Positions 34,620 through 45,554 of a stretch of DNA of 64,000 nucleotides are shown here, in pieces. The stretch's first letter is position 1; each line of letters begins with the position of its first letter. The notes beneath the pieces are model-generated. The model was not told the origin of the DNA and searched no databases. It saw nothing but the letters and a program-made list of their open reading frames with translations. Made by a program: the position numbers and the translations under genes. Source of the stretch: Akanthomyces muscarius. Lineage: Eukaryota; Ascomycota; Sordariomycetes; Hypocreales; Cordycipitaceae. The stretch spans positions 434,001 to 498,000 of the forward strand of contig NW_026611618.1 in NCBI RefSeq assembly GCF_028009165.1, in the 5' to 3' direction.

Positions 34620-36424
34620 CTACTTGGTAGAAATCTTGCGAGAGCCTTGGGCAATCTTACCACCCTCGGGCAGGCGAGACATGACACAGGTTGGCGTAGG
34701 ATCCTTGCCACCCATGGATGCAAGCGCAAATGAGTCGGTGTTGTGCGCAAAATGAAGATAATACCCTGCCCGCGTCTTCTTCAAGGCCATGATGCCAATG
34801 GCGCCAGCAGAGGGTCCGTTGCAGACGCCGGGATGGCCCATGAAATCGTTTGCAATGAAAGATTCCATTATTGCGCTTTCGTCGTAGTCATGTATATCGC
34901 TGCCGCCGGGCCCTTTGCGGGTACTGTTGTAAAGTCTCTCCGCGCAGCGTTGAGAAGCCATGGTCGTTGCCATGTGTTCACCTGTGCCACTGGTAACAGC
35001 AGCCACGGAGATGGCATCCTCGTCATCGGGTTGGCATGGCACGACCGCAGTTCCGACGCCAACCAGGGCAGCTGGGCCAAGTCTTCCGCGATGCTTCATT
35101 CCAATGCCTCCAGATGAAGAGCCGGCTGCAATATATCCGTCCTCGTCAATAGCAATTGCGCCAATTGTGTCGGTTATCTGATCCTCGTTATCCTCAGACA
35201 CATGTTGACGCTTTGTCGGTGCGTCTTCGCTGTCAAAATGGCCATCCAGAAGTCGCTTTGGTCCTTTGCGACGTCTTTTTGGCAGCTGCCAAGTTCCTTC
35301 GTCATTTGCGGAGCCGATGCCTTGAGCGTTGGGCTCCTTTGCCCGGACCGCTTGATCGTCATTTTCACCATCATTGATATGGCCTTGATTGAGTCTTGGC
35401 AATGTGCTTTGCTTTTTGTTTGAATTGGTTTTAGGATGTGGCGTTTTCCAAGATGGATTCTTGGTATGATTCCAGGCGTTTTGCGGAATGCCCAACGTTG
35501 TCAGCTCAGCCTGCTGAGCCTCATCCATGCCCGGAGGCGGCAAGTAGGGCGAGTTAGGCTGGCCTTCGTTCCAGGTTCCTGACATTATGGCAGCAGCGTG
35601 ATCTCGAGGAAACGAAATATTCGGCTTCCCGGGGAGAGTATCGTATTGACACGGCGCACAATTCATTGGCTGTGTAGCTTTTGGCGCACTACTGGCTTCT
35701 TTTGCTTTGGCTTCGGCTCTGAGTAAATCATCCTGCCAGCGCATGAAGCGATCCCTAGAGTTCTTGGAGACCAAGTAGTCATTGGAAAACGTCGCCATCC
35801 CGTGTTCTTCAGCGAATATCTTGGCGCCTTCCCCAACGAGGGCATTGGGCGGGACTCGTCTTAAGCTCAAGGGCCGCTTACTTCCGTCAAAGATGAGCTT
35901 GGCGAGAGAGATTGGATTTCGAATGTCTATACATGTGAGCCAATGCTAAGTAATCAGGTCCATGCGTAGCTTACTTGGCACAGCACCACATGCGCCACTG
36001 CGGCCTAAGTGATCAACAATTGTCGCGTCGCATTCAACCGTCCCGTCGATTGAAAGGTTGGATCCGTAGCCAGCGTTGGTGATTTCTTTGTCTTCCAGCA
36101 CACGCAGCGAGGCCTCAACGGCTTCCGTGGCACTGGCGCCAGCTTTCAGAAATCTCATCCCCATTTCTGCGGCTCTGTGATGGGTTTGTTAGATGGTTCG
36201 ATCAAAAGCGTTGATCTGTGCGTGGAGCCGAATACTTACGCAACGCAGGCCCGAAGATGGACATCTTCATTTTGATGACTATGAAAGCCAGCGCCCGCAT
36301 GGAGGAAAATAGCAGGAATAGATCGTTTTCGTTGCTTGGATCCCAGAACACGATCTAGTGCTCCATCTGTGCTGCTGATTTCGGGCTGATTCGACAAGCG
36401 AACTTGGTGTCGACAGCCAGCCAT
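34620..36424 (-). CDS. Taspase-1/asparaginase-family Ntn hydrolase
   Basis: Three exons, 36240-36424, 35975-36174 and 34620-35926, give 563 residues. Residues about 36-130 carry AIFLHAGAGFHSHQN, AAEMGMRFLKAGASATEAVE and ITNAGYGSNLSIDGTVECDA, the glycine-rich alpha-subunit blocks of L-asparaginase type 2/taspases. The autocleavage site is TDTIGAIAIDEDG, with Asp381/Thr382; Thr382 would be freed as nucleophile. The beta subunit follows: SSSGGIGMKHRGRLGPAALV, TSGTGEHMATTMASQRCAE. The DT-IGA site and KHRGR segment look closer to taspase 1 (threonine aspartase) than to plain asparaginases. A long polar insert of about 150 residues (roughly 215-370) precedes the cleavage site. Substrate is uncertain. 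It is convergent with TFB4. Confidence 0.88.
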
Positions 36425-37535
36425 GTCCGGCTAGGCTAGCGAATACCGATTTCCATACACATAGGCGGAGCGGCATATAACGATGATGAGTATAGATGCT
36501 GTGTTCTAGGTATCGGTAGTGATGATGTTTGGAGCTGATGTTTTGGTGTGTAGCTCCGGATGCAATGGCGGAGACCAACAGCAAGGCCGTGTGTTGGAGG
36601 TTCAAAAAGGAAGTGCTGTACCACTGAGCTCGGCACCGCTACCGACTGGCACGTGTGGGCGCCGGTACAGGAAGGAGCATGCTATGCGTATTGACACAGA
36701 TGATGGGAATCGTATACGGCCACTTAGATCGAGGTTTGACGTTGATATTGATGTTACTGGCTGCTGCTGATGTGTATGTAGGAAACGCGGATGCCGGTTT
36801 TGCACAGCGAGCTGCGCTGGCGCATCATAGTGGGGTGCTGTGGTGGCATTTCTGGGCCAGTCGTGTCGTGGCACTGGGGGACTGCTTTAGTGGCTGCCAT
36901 CATAAGCGATAGGTAGCTAGCTTTGTCTCCTGGCAGCTTTAACCCGAACCTCGGTATATGAGCATCTCAGAAGTGTCGGTGAATGTACCAGCTCGTGTCT
37001 GCTTACGATTGGGCAGATGCTGGAATGGCATAATGGATGTCCACGATCGTCAACTCGGCGCCAGCAAACAACGGGTTAGCCTGGGCTCATAACATCAGTG
37101 GAGTGCGTGGTACTGAAACTCAGGCCTAAATACCTACCTAACTAGCCGCCCGCAGGTGCCTAGGTGCCCGCTAACGTTAGAATGCTGTTTACCTGGCCGG
37201 CGAGAGCTTCATCCATCGTAGCTTCTCGTGAATGCACTTACTCATATAATACAAGCCGTATGGCACAAAGTGAAAAGACATCGGCGAGCTACTCTCGGGC
37301 TAACTGTATATCTTGTGGCCTAGTTCGCAGAATTCTCGAGCCGCTTACAAGAAAAAGACAAATATATTCCAATGAGCTTCAACGAACTTACATGACCAAG
37401 AAACGAACGCCAATGTGGTGACAATGCACATAAGAATCTGCTTCATTTCTACAGAAAACATCTTACACTGTGAATACAATTTTCGCGACTGTCTCGTCTT
37501 TCTTGCTTCTGAATTTCGCTCCTTGTAAGCTCTTC
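36425..37535. other. 1.1 kb intergenic region
   Basis: Upstream of the taspase-like gene. Short open frames on both strands have no recognisable product. TACCTA/CTAGG words (tacctacctaactag near 37132, aggtgcctaggtgcc near 37155) and the palindrome ctaacgttag (37171-37180) look like remnants of repeat DNA. Confidence 0.5.
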
Positions 37536-37994
37536 TTAACATGAAGATGGCAGCTTCTGAGGGGCCGGGAACACGCCCACCCTTTTACTTCCATTCTTTT
37601 TGCAGATGGCATACAACTCTTCGCAAACAGCATCCCAACCCTCTTTGAGGTCTTTCTCAGTAAATTGGTTCCCGGATAGGATGCATGAGGAAGCACAGTA
37701 TTTGCCCCCCGTTGTTTTGCAGAGGGCCCGTGTGGCCTTGGTGTTGATTGTGATTCTGGAGCCGTCATCCACACCTGCCTTTGGCTCTCTAAAGCAGGTA
37801 GCAAGGTAAGCTCCTTCTGGATCCGGGACTCCTGATTGGCGCACTAAACAGCCAATGCCATTAGCTTTCTCATCCTGTTCAAAATTCAGGCTCGTGTACT
37901 TACAGGCCGGATCTATATGGCATTCTAGCTCGCCCAGCGGCTCTGCCGCTAGGGTACCCATAAAGAATACCATCATGGCTCCGATCAACTTCAT
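37536..37994 (-). CDS. Small secreted cysteine-rich protein (effector candidate)
   Basis: Single exon, 152 residues. Signal peptide MKLIGAMMVFFMGTLAAEPL, predicted cleavage after about residue 17. The mature chain of about 135 residues has ten cysteines (ELECHID, PACKY, IGCLV, ATCFR, ALCKT, KYCASSC, AVCEE, AICKK and the final C), so up to five disulfides. The order of segments is TGGKYCASSCILSG then LKEGWDAVCEELYAICKKNG, the latter probably a helix. No known domain is recognised. Size, secretion and cysteine content are those of fungal effectors or defence-related secreted proteins. Gene-poor DNA on both sides also fits, but expression and role are unknown. Confidence 0.75.
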   Translation of the reverse strand: MKLIGAMMVFFMGTLAAEPLGELECHIDPACKYTSLNFEQDEKANGIGCLVRQSGVPDPEGAYLATCFREPKAGVDDGSRITINTKATRALCKTTGGKYCASSCILSGNQFTEKDLKEGWDAVCEELYAICKKNGSKRVGVFPAPQKLPSSC

Positions 37995-38980
37995 TCTGCC
38001 CTATGTTGCAAGAAGGTCAATACTGAACAGCAATTAGATGAATGCCAACTGAAAACAATACTAACGGTCAATTGTGTTCTCGTGTGCTATTACTCGTAAG
38101 AGCTTGAAAAAAAAAAGCCTGGGCCTAAGATGGGAGGAAGAGAAGTTGCAAAGGAGCATTGCTTGTGCCGTAATATACTTCTGAAGCAGTCCTACCGCCT
38201 CCCGGAATCAGCTGAACTGCGACACTTCTGAGACATGCCCGTCATCAACCGCTGGGTTAATTTGACAGAATGCACGCAATGGAAGATGCCTCTTTCGTAG
38301 TCTTGCCTGACACCCCACGTACCCCTCTATGACCAAGTTATGGAGAAATCAGGTTGCACGATAGGGGGGGGGGGGGCTTTGAATCCGGTTTATATAATCA
38401 AATACAGAACTGATTATGAACTGCATGAACATCCAACCCTCCTAGCCTCGAATCACCGAAGTCCACATGTCGGGTTTTCAGAGTCTCATATTCTCTTTTG
38501 TCAAATATCTGTCTCAGACATGCATTTTTTTTATTGTAAAGCAACGTCATCGGGTTTAGTCTTAGCCGGCTTGATTGTAGCCGGATGGCACGATAACGTG
38601 GCTTGCATCGGCACTAAAACTTAAAGCTTCGGCTCTGAATCAAGATTCGTTCTCGGCCTGAAGATCTCCGCGGATCGCACCAATATTAAGAGCTGCCCGA
38701 TAACGAAATAACTGTTCTCTGGCCGGAGTTAATGCCTAATCTGCCCTCGGAGGACGGGCAGGTTTGCATAAGTTACTTGCTACGTAAGTGCCATTGATCA
38801 CGACGTTGGGTGCGTGCTGTTCCACTACCTTGCGGTGTCTGCTCGTCCGCCGTTGTGCGCTCGCCGCTGGAGACGTTCGCTGGAAAGTATAAAGTAAATC
38901 GGCCTTACTTAGCTGCCATGTAGAGTTCGGGTTGCTTCAAGCCACTTTGTTTTCTCGCAGTAGAAGCAGCGAGAGGGAAA
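37995..38980. other. Intergenic with a G homopolymer
   Basis: No gene supported. It contains a run of 13 G at 38364-38376. The rest is mixed sequence with no promoter landmark beyond proximity to two secreted-protein genes. Confidence 0.5.
38364..38376 (+). repeat. Poly-G run of 13
   Basis: Uninterrupted homopolymer of 13 G, the longest in the window. It can form a G-rich structure and is also prone to sequencing length error. Confidence 0.9.
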
Positions 38981-39830
38981 ATGCTTAACTACGGTACTTC
39001 GGCCCTGGCCATTGCCGTAGTGGCCAAGGCGGCTGTACCAGAAGCAGCAGTGCCGGCTTCGGTTCCTCTCCCAAGAGTGTACATGGGGGAAACTTACAGC
39101 CCATACAGACATGCTGAGTTGAACATTCCACTCGACGAAACCTGTGTCAAGCTAAGTGGATATTTGTAAGTCTATGCAAGCACACATGGGTTCAGGGACT
39201 GTACTGACAGGGACGACGCAAACGGCTATCACGATGTTGGATCGATCTCCTCACGCGCCTCAAGCGCACCAGAGGGCATGAAAAACATTTGCACATTATA
39301 CCGGTAGGTGCGAACCAGCAGATGCCTTCTGCGAAGAACAGACATCTAACTAGGACACAGCTCCACCAATTGCGAGCCTGTCAATGCTGCCTTGGATCAG
39401 GTCACCTTCGATCACTCCCACTACAAGTTATTTGACCACCCCGGAACGTCTACGTCGGTGGTCTTGCGGGAGCGTCAAGTGCCAGGTAGTTGGTGCCGGC
39501 ACTGTTATTGAGAATACTTACAAGCACGTGTCTACTTCGCACCGCTCAGAATGCATTTCTGAGACGTGCTGGTCCTAAAAGGACTGCGCGCCGGACGAGG
39601 CCGGCAGCCTCTACTGTGCCGATGACAAGAGCAGGGCCTGTCAGCGGGCCACCTGTGTTCCGCCGGGGTATTCGTGTACGGCAGACCAAGAGTGTCAGAA
39701 GGGCTACTGTGCCAGCAGTCGGTACGTGGGCCTGGCAAAGTGCGCTGCACGCGGTGCTGTTCTCGATCATGCACACGGACCGAGCTGGTGTTCAGCGTTT
39801 GTCAGACTGTCATATAGGTTAACGAGTGGA
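38981..39830 (+). pseudogene. Secreted Cys-rich protein gene, apparently broken in its third exon
   Basis: Exon 1 (38981-39165) gives a hydrophobic leader MLNYGTSALAIAVVAKAAVP; exon 2 (39211-39303) and exon 3 (from 39361) join in phase, reading DETCVKLSGYL, MKNICTLYR, then TNCEPVNAALDQVTFDHSH. After about 39440 the favoured coding frame changes, perhaps twice: NVYVGGLAG then SVKCQVVGAGTVIEN ... SECISETCWS. A TAA at about 39575 is followed in the same frame by DCAPDEAGSLYCADD ... RATCVPPGYSCTADQECQKG, clearly Cys-rich coding-like sequence. Read straight through, translation from exon 3 would stop near 39510. The simplest view is a secreted disulfide-rich protein gene with one or two frameshifts and a stop. 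An unrecognised intron (for example ending AAAAG at about 39580) could rescue part of it. Confidence 0.55.
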
Positions 39831-40268
39831 AATCACAATCTGACTCAGGAATAGTTAATGTTGGGGAAATGACAGGACGACGGCGAGGACAGGCGCTTTC
39901 TGCAGCCGCCGAGGGCAGCACTGCCATAAATACCATATCGCCTCGCATTCCAACAGATTGAGCAGGATGATGATAATTTTCGTATATGTTCAGTTCAAGG
40001 CTCTAGTTTGCATTGTCTGCGACCACTGGCGATACACGTGATGGGTGGGGTCTTGATGACAGCCCACCAAGGCCTGCTAACCTGCGGCATCATGACCACA
40101 GAGAGCGGCGTCTGAAAGCTACGCAAGCTCCTCCTCAGCCATCCCAGTTCACCCCACATTGCGTCAGGCATCCTCCGCGACCTCCTCGCTCTCGCAACAC
40201 CACGCCTGCACGCCTCTCGACGCCAATTCTCTCGTCATTTGCCTCGCCGCACACGGCTCTCATTCATC

Positions 40269-41908
40269 ATGGCGAACCAGACTCCTGCCGTTGTCATGGA
40301 CAAGTGCGTCGACTGCCCCGCCCCACTGCTCCCCCAGCTCGTGGCTAACGTATAGCGACTTAACAGCGGCACGGGCTTTTCCAAGCTTGGTACGCCGGCG
40401 CCGCCGTTCGATGCGCAATACTCGGTTTCGATGCTAACGTAGCTTGTCATAGGTTTCGCTGGAAATGATTCCCCATCCTTTGTCTTCCCGACTGCCATTG
40501 CGACCAAGGGTCCCGCTGCTGGAGGCGGAGGCTCCGGCTCTGGTCGCCCGGCTGTCGCCAACAAGCCCTCTTTCCTCACCGGGGGCGCTGGTCCGTCTAG
40601 TAGCCATTTGAGCTCCAAGCGCGGCACCGAAGATCTCGACTTTTTCATCGGCGACGAGGCAATCAACGCTGCTGGTGGCCCTGGTAAGCTGGCAAACAAG
40701 ATGCACCACGAGCAGCGGCTAATTCGTTAGGCTACGGAATTCACTATCCTATTCGCCACGGACAGATTGAGAACTGGGTATGCTTTGTGAACTCCATAGT
40801 GGAATTTGTGCGCTGACAACATCAGGACCACATGGAACGATTCTGGTCCAACTCCATCTTCAAATATTTGCGCGTCGAGCCCGAGGACCACTACTTCCTC
40901 CTCACCGAACCTGTCAGTCCACACAGCCTACGACCGCCGACCCTATACTAACTCCTAGAAGCCGCTGAACCCCCCGGAGAACCGAGAAAATACCGCCGAA
41001 ATCTTCTTCGAGTCCTTCAACTGCGCGGGCATGTACATTGCCGTCCAGGCCGTCCTCGCGCTCGCTGCCTCTTGGACTTCCTCCAAGGTCACCGACCGAT
41101 CGCTGACTGGTACCGTCATTGACTCTGGTGACGGTGTCACTCACGTTATTCCCGTTGCCGAGGGATACGTCATCGGTTCTTCGATCAAGTCGATTCCCAT
41201 CGCTGGTCGAGACATTACCTACTTTGTGCAGTCGCTGCTGCGAGACCGCGGTGAGGCCGATTCGTCACTCAAGACTGCTCAGGAAATCAAGGAGTCGCAC
41301 TGCTACGTCTGCCCTGATATTGTCAAGGAGTTTGCCAAGTACGACCGCGATCGCAGTCGTTTCCTCAAGCACACCGTGTCGCTCCCCGGCGGTCGCGAAG
41401 TTGGCGTTGATGTTGGCTATGAGAGATTCCTGGCCCCCGAAATATTCTTCAACCCCGAAATCTACAGCTCCGATTTCCTCACCCCTCTCCCCGTCGTTGT
41501 TGATGGTGTTATTCAGCAGTCGCCAATCGACGTGCGCCGTGGCCTGTACAAGAACATTGTCCTGTCTGGTGGTAGCACTCTGTATAAGGACTTTGGAAGA
41601 CGTTTACAAAGAGACATCAAGCTCCTGGTGGACGACCGCATTCGCGCCAGCGAGCTCCGTAGCGGTGGTGCTCGCAGTGGTGGTCTCGATGTGCAAGTCA
41701 TTAGCCACAAGCGTCAACGCCATGGTCCCTGGTTCGGAGGCAGTCTGCTTGGTCAAACGCCCGAGTTCCGCTCATACTGCCACACCAAGGCTGAAGTAAG
41801 TATTTTACAGCAGGATAATAAGACAAGGCTAACGCAAGATAGTACCAAGAATACGGACCCAGCATCGTGCGCAGATTCCAACTGCTCGGTGGCCCTGGCG
41901 GGCCTTAG
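40269..41908 (+). CDS. ARP3: Actin-related protein 3 (Arp2/3 complex)
   Basis: Seven exons: 40269-40303, 40367-40389, 40453-40683, 40731-40777, 40826-40912, 40959-41795 and 41843-41908, giving 441 residues in phase. ARP3 is one of the two actin-like subunits that nucleate branched filaments at endocytic patches. Sequence marks: [20 protein letters not shown] (phosphate loop 1, assembled across three exons), [36 protein letters not shown] motif (here [14 protein letters not shown]), [20 protein letters not shown] (phosphate loop 2), [20 protein letters not shown] and [12 protein letters not shown]. Exon 2 is a 23-nt microexon. A Gly/Ser-rich segment ([17 protein letters not shown]) sits after the first loop, where ARP3 proteins vary. 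It ends in LLGGPGGP, short and Gly-rich. Confidence 0.95.
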
Positions 41909-42467
41909 ATGCACTGCTGTCCCGCCGAATTTCTTTTCAAGCCGATATACACTTGTTCATACGCAAGCGAAACTGGTGTCAGACGACATGGGGGAGCTCG
42001 TCAATGTGAGGCAAAAATGGTGCGGAGGCGTCGACGAGACCGCACATGTGATGACGTGGCCACGGGCTCGAGAGAGGTTAGCTATCAATTTAAATTCAAT
42101 TATTTTCATTTGCACTGTTCATGTGCGCGGCCGTTATAGCAGCGCATTCGTGGCTATTGCGTAAGTTGTCGACTTAGTACCGGGTAAGCGCGAGCACCGC
42201 CAACTGCCTGGTAAATGCATCGCGAATCTCTGCGATCGTCGAGTAGCACTTGTTCATGGTCCTTCAAAACATTTTAGGTCGTTTTAAAAACGTCGAGATG
42301 ATTTGATACTAAATCAGACTGCATAAAATTGAGAATTGCGTGAAAGAACCCCAATGGAGTGCCCCACCACGTTTTACTTGCACCCACTACGCCGTCAACC
42401 TCTACCCCGCTGCGCCATGCTCCCAACTTCACTTTTCTTAATTTACGTCATCAGGAAGCGCATTCGA
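41909..42467. other. 3' region shared by convergent ARP3 and alcohol dehydrogenase genes
   Basis: No gene seen; mixed sequence with AT-rich patches near 42075-42110 and 42285-42330. Confidence 0.5.
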
Positions 42468-43611
42468 CTAGCGGCTGGTGTCCAACACGTAGCGACCAGT
42501 GATTTTGCCAGCCTTCATGAGATCATATACAGAAGGCAGCTCGCTTAGACCAACCGTCTTGAAAGGCACCTTGATGAGGCCCTGGCGGTAAAACTCAATG
42601 GCCTCGGCCGAGTCGAGGCGGTTGCCGACGTAGCTGCCGCGAATCTGAATCATGCGCAGAACGGTGTCGAAGACGGGTGCCTTGAAGTACGCATCGGCAG
42701 GCAGACCGATGCAGACGACGACGCCGCGCGAGCGCACATACTGCGTCGCCTGCTGGAAGGGCTTCTCCTGCACGGCGACGAGCAGCGCGGCGTGCGCGCC
42801 GAGGCCGTCGGGCGTCAGGGCCTTGACGTCGGCGACCAGGTCCTTGGAGGTCATAAAGTCGACAAAGTCGCCGCCGTAGCCCTTGACGAGCGCCTGCTTG
42901 TCGGCGCCGGTGTCGACGCCGATGACGCGCAGGCCCATGGCGCGCGCGTACTGGCACGCGAGCGAGCCGAGCCCGCCGCCGGCGCCGGCGATGACGACCG
43001 ACTGGCCGGGCTTGGCGCCCGACTCCTTGAGGCCCTTGTAGACGGTGATGCCGGCGCAGAGGACGGGCGCAATCTCCTCGAGGTCGCACTCCTTGGGGAT
43101 GCGGGCGACGTGCGCGGCCTTGGCGACGCAGTACTGCTGGAAGCTGCCGTCGACGGTGTATCCCGAGAGAGAGGCGGCGCCGCAGAGCGGCTCGTCGGCG
43201 GCTTGGCAGTAGGTGCAGGCGAGGCAGGACCCGTTGAGCCACTTGACGCCGACGTGGTCGCCGAGCTGGACGTCGGTGACGAGCTCGCCGCGGGCGACGA
43301 CGACGCCGGCGCCCTCGTGGCCGCCGACGAGCGGCATCTTGGAGGGGATGGGCCAGTCGCCCATCATGGCGTGCAGGTCCGTGTGGCAGACGCCGCTGTA
43401 CTTGATGTTGACGAGGACCTCGTCGGGGCCGGGCTTGGCGACGGGGATCTTCTTGAACGAGAGGGCTGTGCGGGAGGCGTTAATAACAAGGGCTTACAGT
43501 GTCTGAGAGGTAAGGGGGAAAAGAACAACGGAAAAAAAGAAAAAAGGGATACATACGTCCTCCGACGGCCTCAATGACTTGAGCCATTTGCTCAGTTGGG
43601 ACTTGAACCAT
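42468..43611 (-). CDS. Zinc-dependent alcohol dehydrogenase (yeast ADH1 type)
   Basis: Two exons, 43557-43611 and 42468-43465 (91-nt intron, phase 1), encode 350 residues, the standard length for fungal cytosolic ADH. It interconverts ethanol and acetaldehyde with NAD(H). Visible marks: catalytic zinc Cys-His in [16 protein letters not shown] and GHEGAGVV; structural-zinc cysteines in [31 protein letters not shown]; cofactor Rossmann motif [14 protein letters not shown] followed by [10 protein letters not shown], where the Asp favours NAD. No signal or targeting peptide is seen. Very high third-position GC suggests strong expression. Related fungal paralogues can prefer other alcohols, so the exact substrate is not certain. 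Confidence 0.93.
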
Positions 43612-45554
43612 TGTGAAGTATTATGCTATGCGGTGGGTCGTGTAAGTGGCTTGTCTGCAGATGAACTGATTCAACAAAATTGAACTGGATTGAATTGAGT
43701 CGCAAATATGACTTGAATCGTAGATGAGAGGAAAAGGAAACGGGCAAATTGGAATACTGAGGCCCAAATATAAAGCAGAATGGAGTGGCTATATAGAAAT
43801 TGGTAAATTTAGGTTCGGTGAGTCCATATCCGGATCGATGGGCTGTCGACCGGTCATCCGCTCGGGAGACGGGAGGCAAGGTTATCCAGGCGCTCCACCG
43901 GACCTATCAAAAGGAAAAAGACGGTTTCTGAAAACGCCGTAGATCCGCATTGCTTTCACTTGATACGTGGATCCTCCCTACTGCGATGGGGAAAAAGTCA
44001 TGCAAGCAGCGCTCGCGGGGAGCGTGATGGTGGCGTGTTGTGGAACTGGGAACTCGGGCGCGGGAGAGGGTGTGCACATCAAAACAGAAAAGCAAGCCGT
44101 AGAAAAAAAAGGCAACGAGTGATGATGATGGAAGATGTGCGATACGATTTGCTAGCATCAATCAGGATGCGCGGCAATAGCTTTCCCCGCGTTGGTGCGT
44201 CGAGGCCTGCAGAATGTTGCAGCCTGACTGCACTTCTGCTGACGAGCCTCGAGCTACCGATGGACAGCTGCATTGGCCCCCACTCATACACGATTTGACT
44301 TGTCCCAGAAGCTCTTGTCAAGCGTGTCTCGCATGCTTTTCAAGCATTTGAGCATCGAAAGCCCAGTCCAAAAAAAAACGAAAGATTGGTTGGCCAAGCT
44401 TAGTGCGTGTTTAACGCACTGATTGTGGCGGATATCGGAGCTCCGGTATTGCTCGGAGAGGCGCAGCGGGCAAAAGAAAAGCCACGAAAACGCTCCGCTG
44501 CAGGCCATACCACCGCTAAAGAAAGAGCTGTCAGAATGCAGCAAGAAAAGGGATCATCATTCACAGAAATCAGCTGTCATGGTCGAATCGAGACCGGGAT
44601 GGACGCCGACGCCGACGCCACAGTGCGGGGAAGAGCGCTGCTGCGGAGCACTTACACCGTTGCAGGCAACCCGTGTCCGGGCGGAAACACGGAACCGTTT
44701 CTACGTTGTGCAACGGAGAAAAGTGAGACATGACAGACAGGTCCTGTAGCGGGGAAATCATTCCAAGGCCTGATTCGGGGAGGTTGGCGATGCAGTTGAG
44801 CTTGGCTCATGATGGAAACGTTGCTGCTTCACCTGCACAATGTGGAAGAGGGAGCACTCCGCCACACTGTACTGCAAAGACCGAGCTCGACTTCCTCATG
44901 CCAGACAGAAAATAAGAGAAAAAAGACCAAGGAATCAATGCAATACGGGGCCGGAAATAAGCAAGAAGCTGTTTCTGTTTTCTGTTGGCGCTCCCCTCCC
45001 CGCCACGAGACGGGTGCACAAGGACTCCCCTTGCGCCGGCCGGGCAAGCCACCACCTCGCTCGAAAGGATGTCCGCAAGAGCGTCGAGACCTGCATGCAT
45101 ATACATCAACGCAGCCACAAACCTGACAAGTCTCCATGCATAAAGGTGTATCCATATCAAAATTGCATCTTCTGCACACATGAACATCGCCGAGTGGCCT
45201 GGTTGGTGCCACCAGGCGGGGGGCTCGCTCGCAACGATGCTAGACGTTGGGCAGCCTCGCTGGTGCGGTGACAGCCCGAGATCGTTCCCCTCATTGATCT
45301 GCACAGAAAGCAAAGTTTCCAACGATGGATTGTTTTGCTAGCATGCGTCAAAGGGGCGTGTGTTTTGCAGCGCCACAAAGACGGCAGGCCCGTCATTGTT
45401 CGGACAGGGCTTGCATACTGTGGTACAGCAGATGCGGAGAGGCGCGCAAGCAAAACTCAATTCCCGAGTGAAGACAACTGTTGAATCAATAGTTTTGTAT
45501 CCCAAACGGGCCGTATATTTTATGGACTACTAAAAATTCCATGCGTTGAAATAT
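43612..45554. other. 1.9 kb intergenic region
   Basis: Upstream region of the alcohol dehydrogenase gene and 3' flank of the transglutaminase-like gene. A 171-codon open frame (44807-45322, -) has no domain, leader or coding-type composition. I see no RNA gene or mobile element. Confidence 0.5.

Noticed and set aside
44807..45322. 171-codon minus-strand open frame
   Set aside because: No domain, no leader, overlapping frames of similar length on the other strand; composition resembles non-coding DNA.
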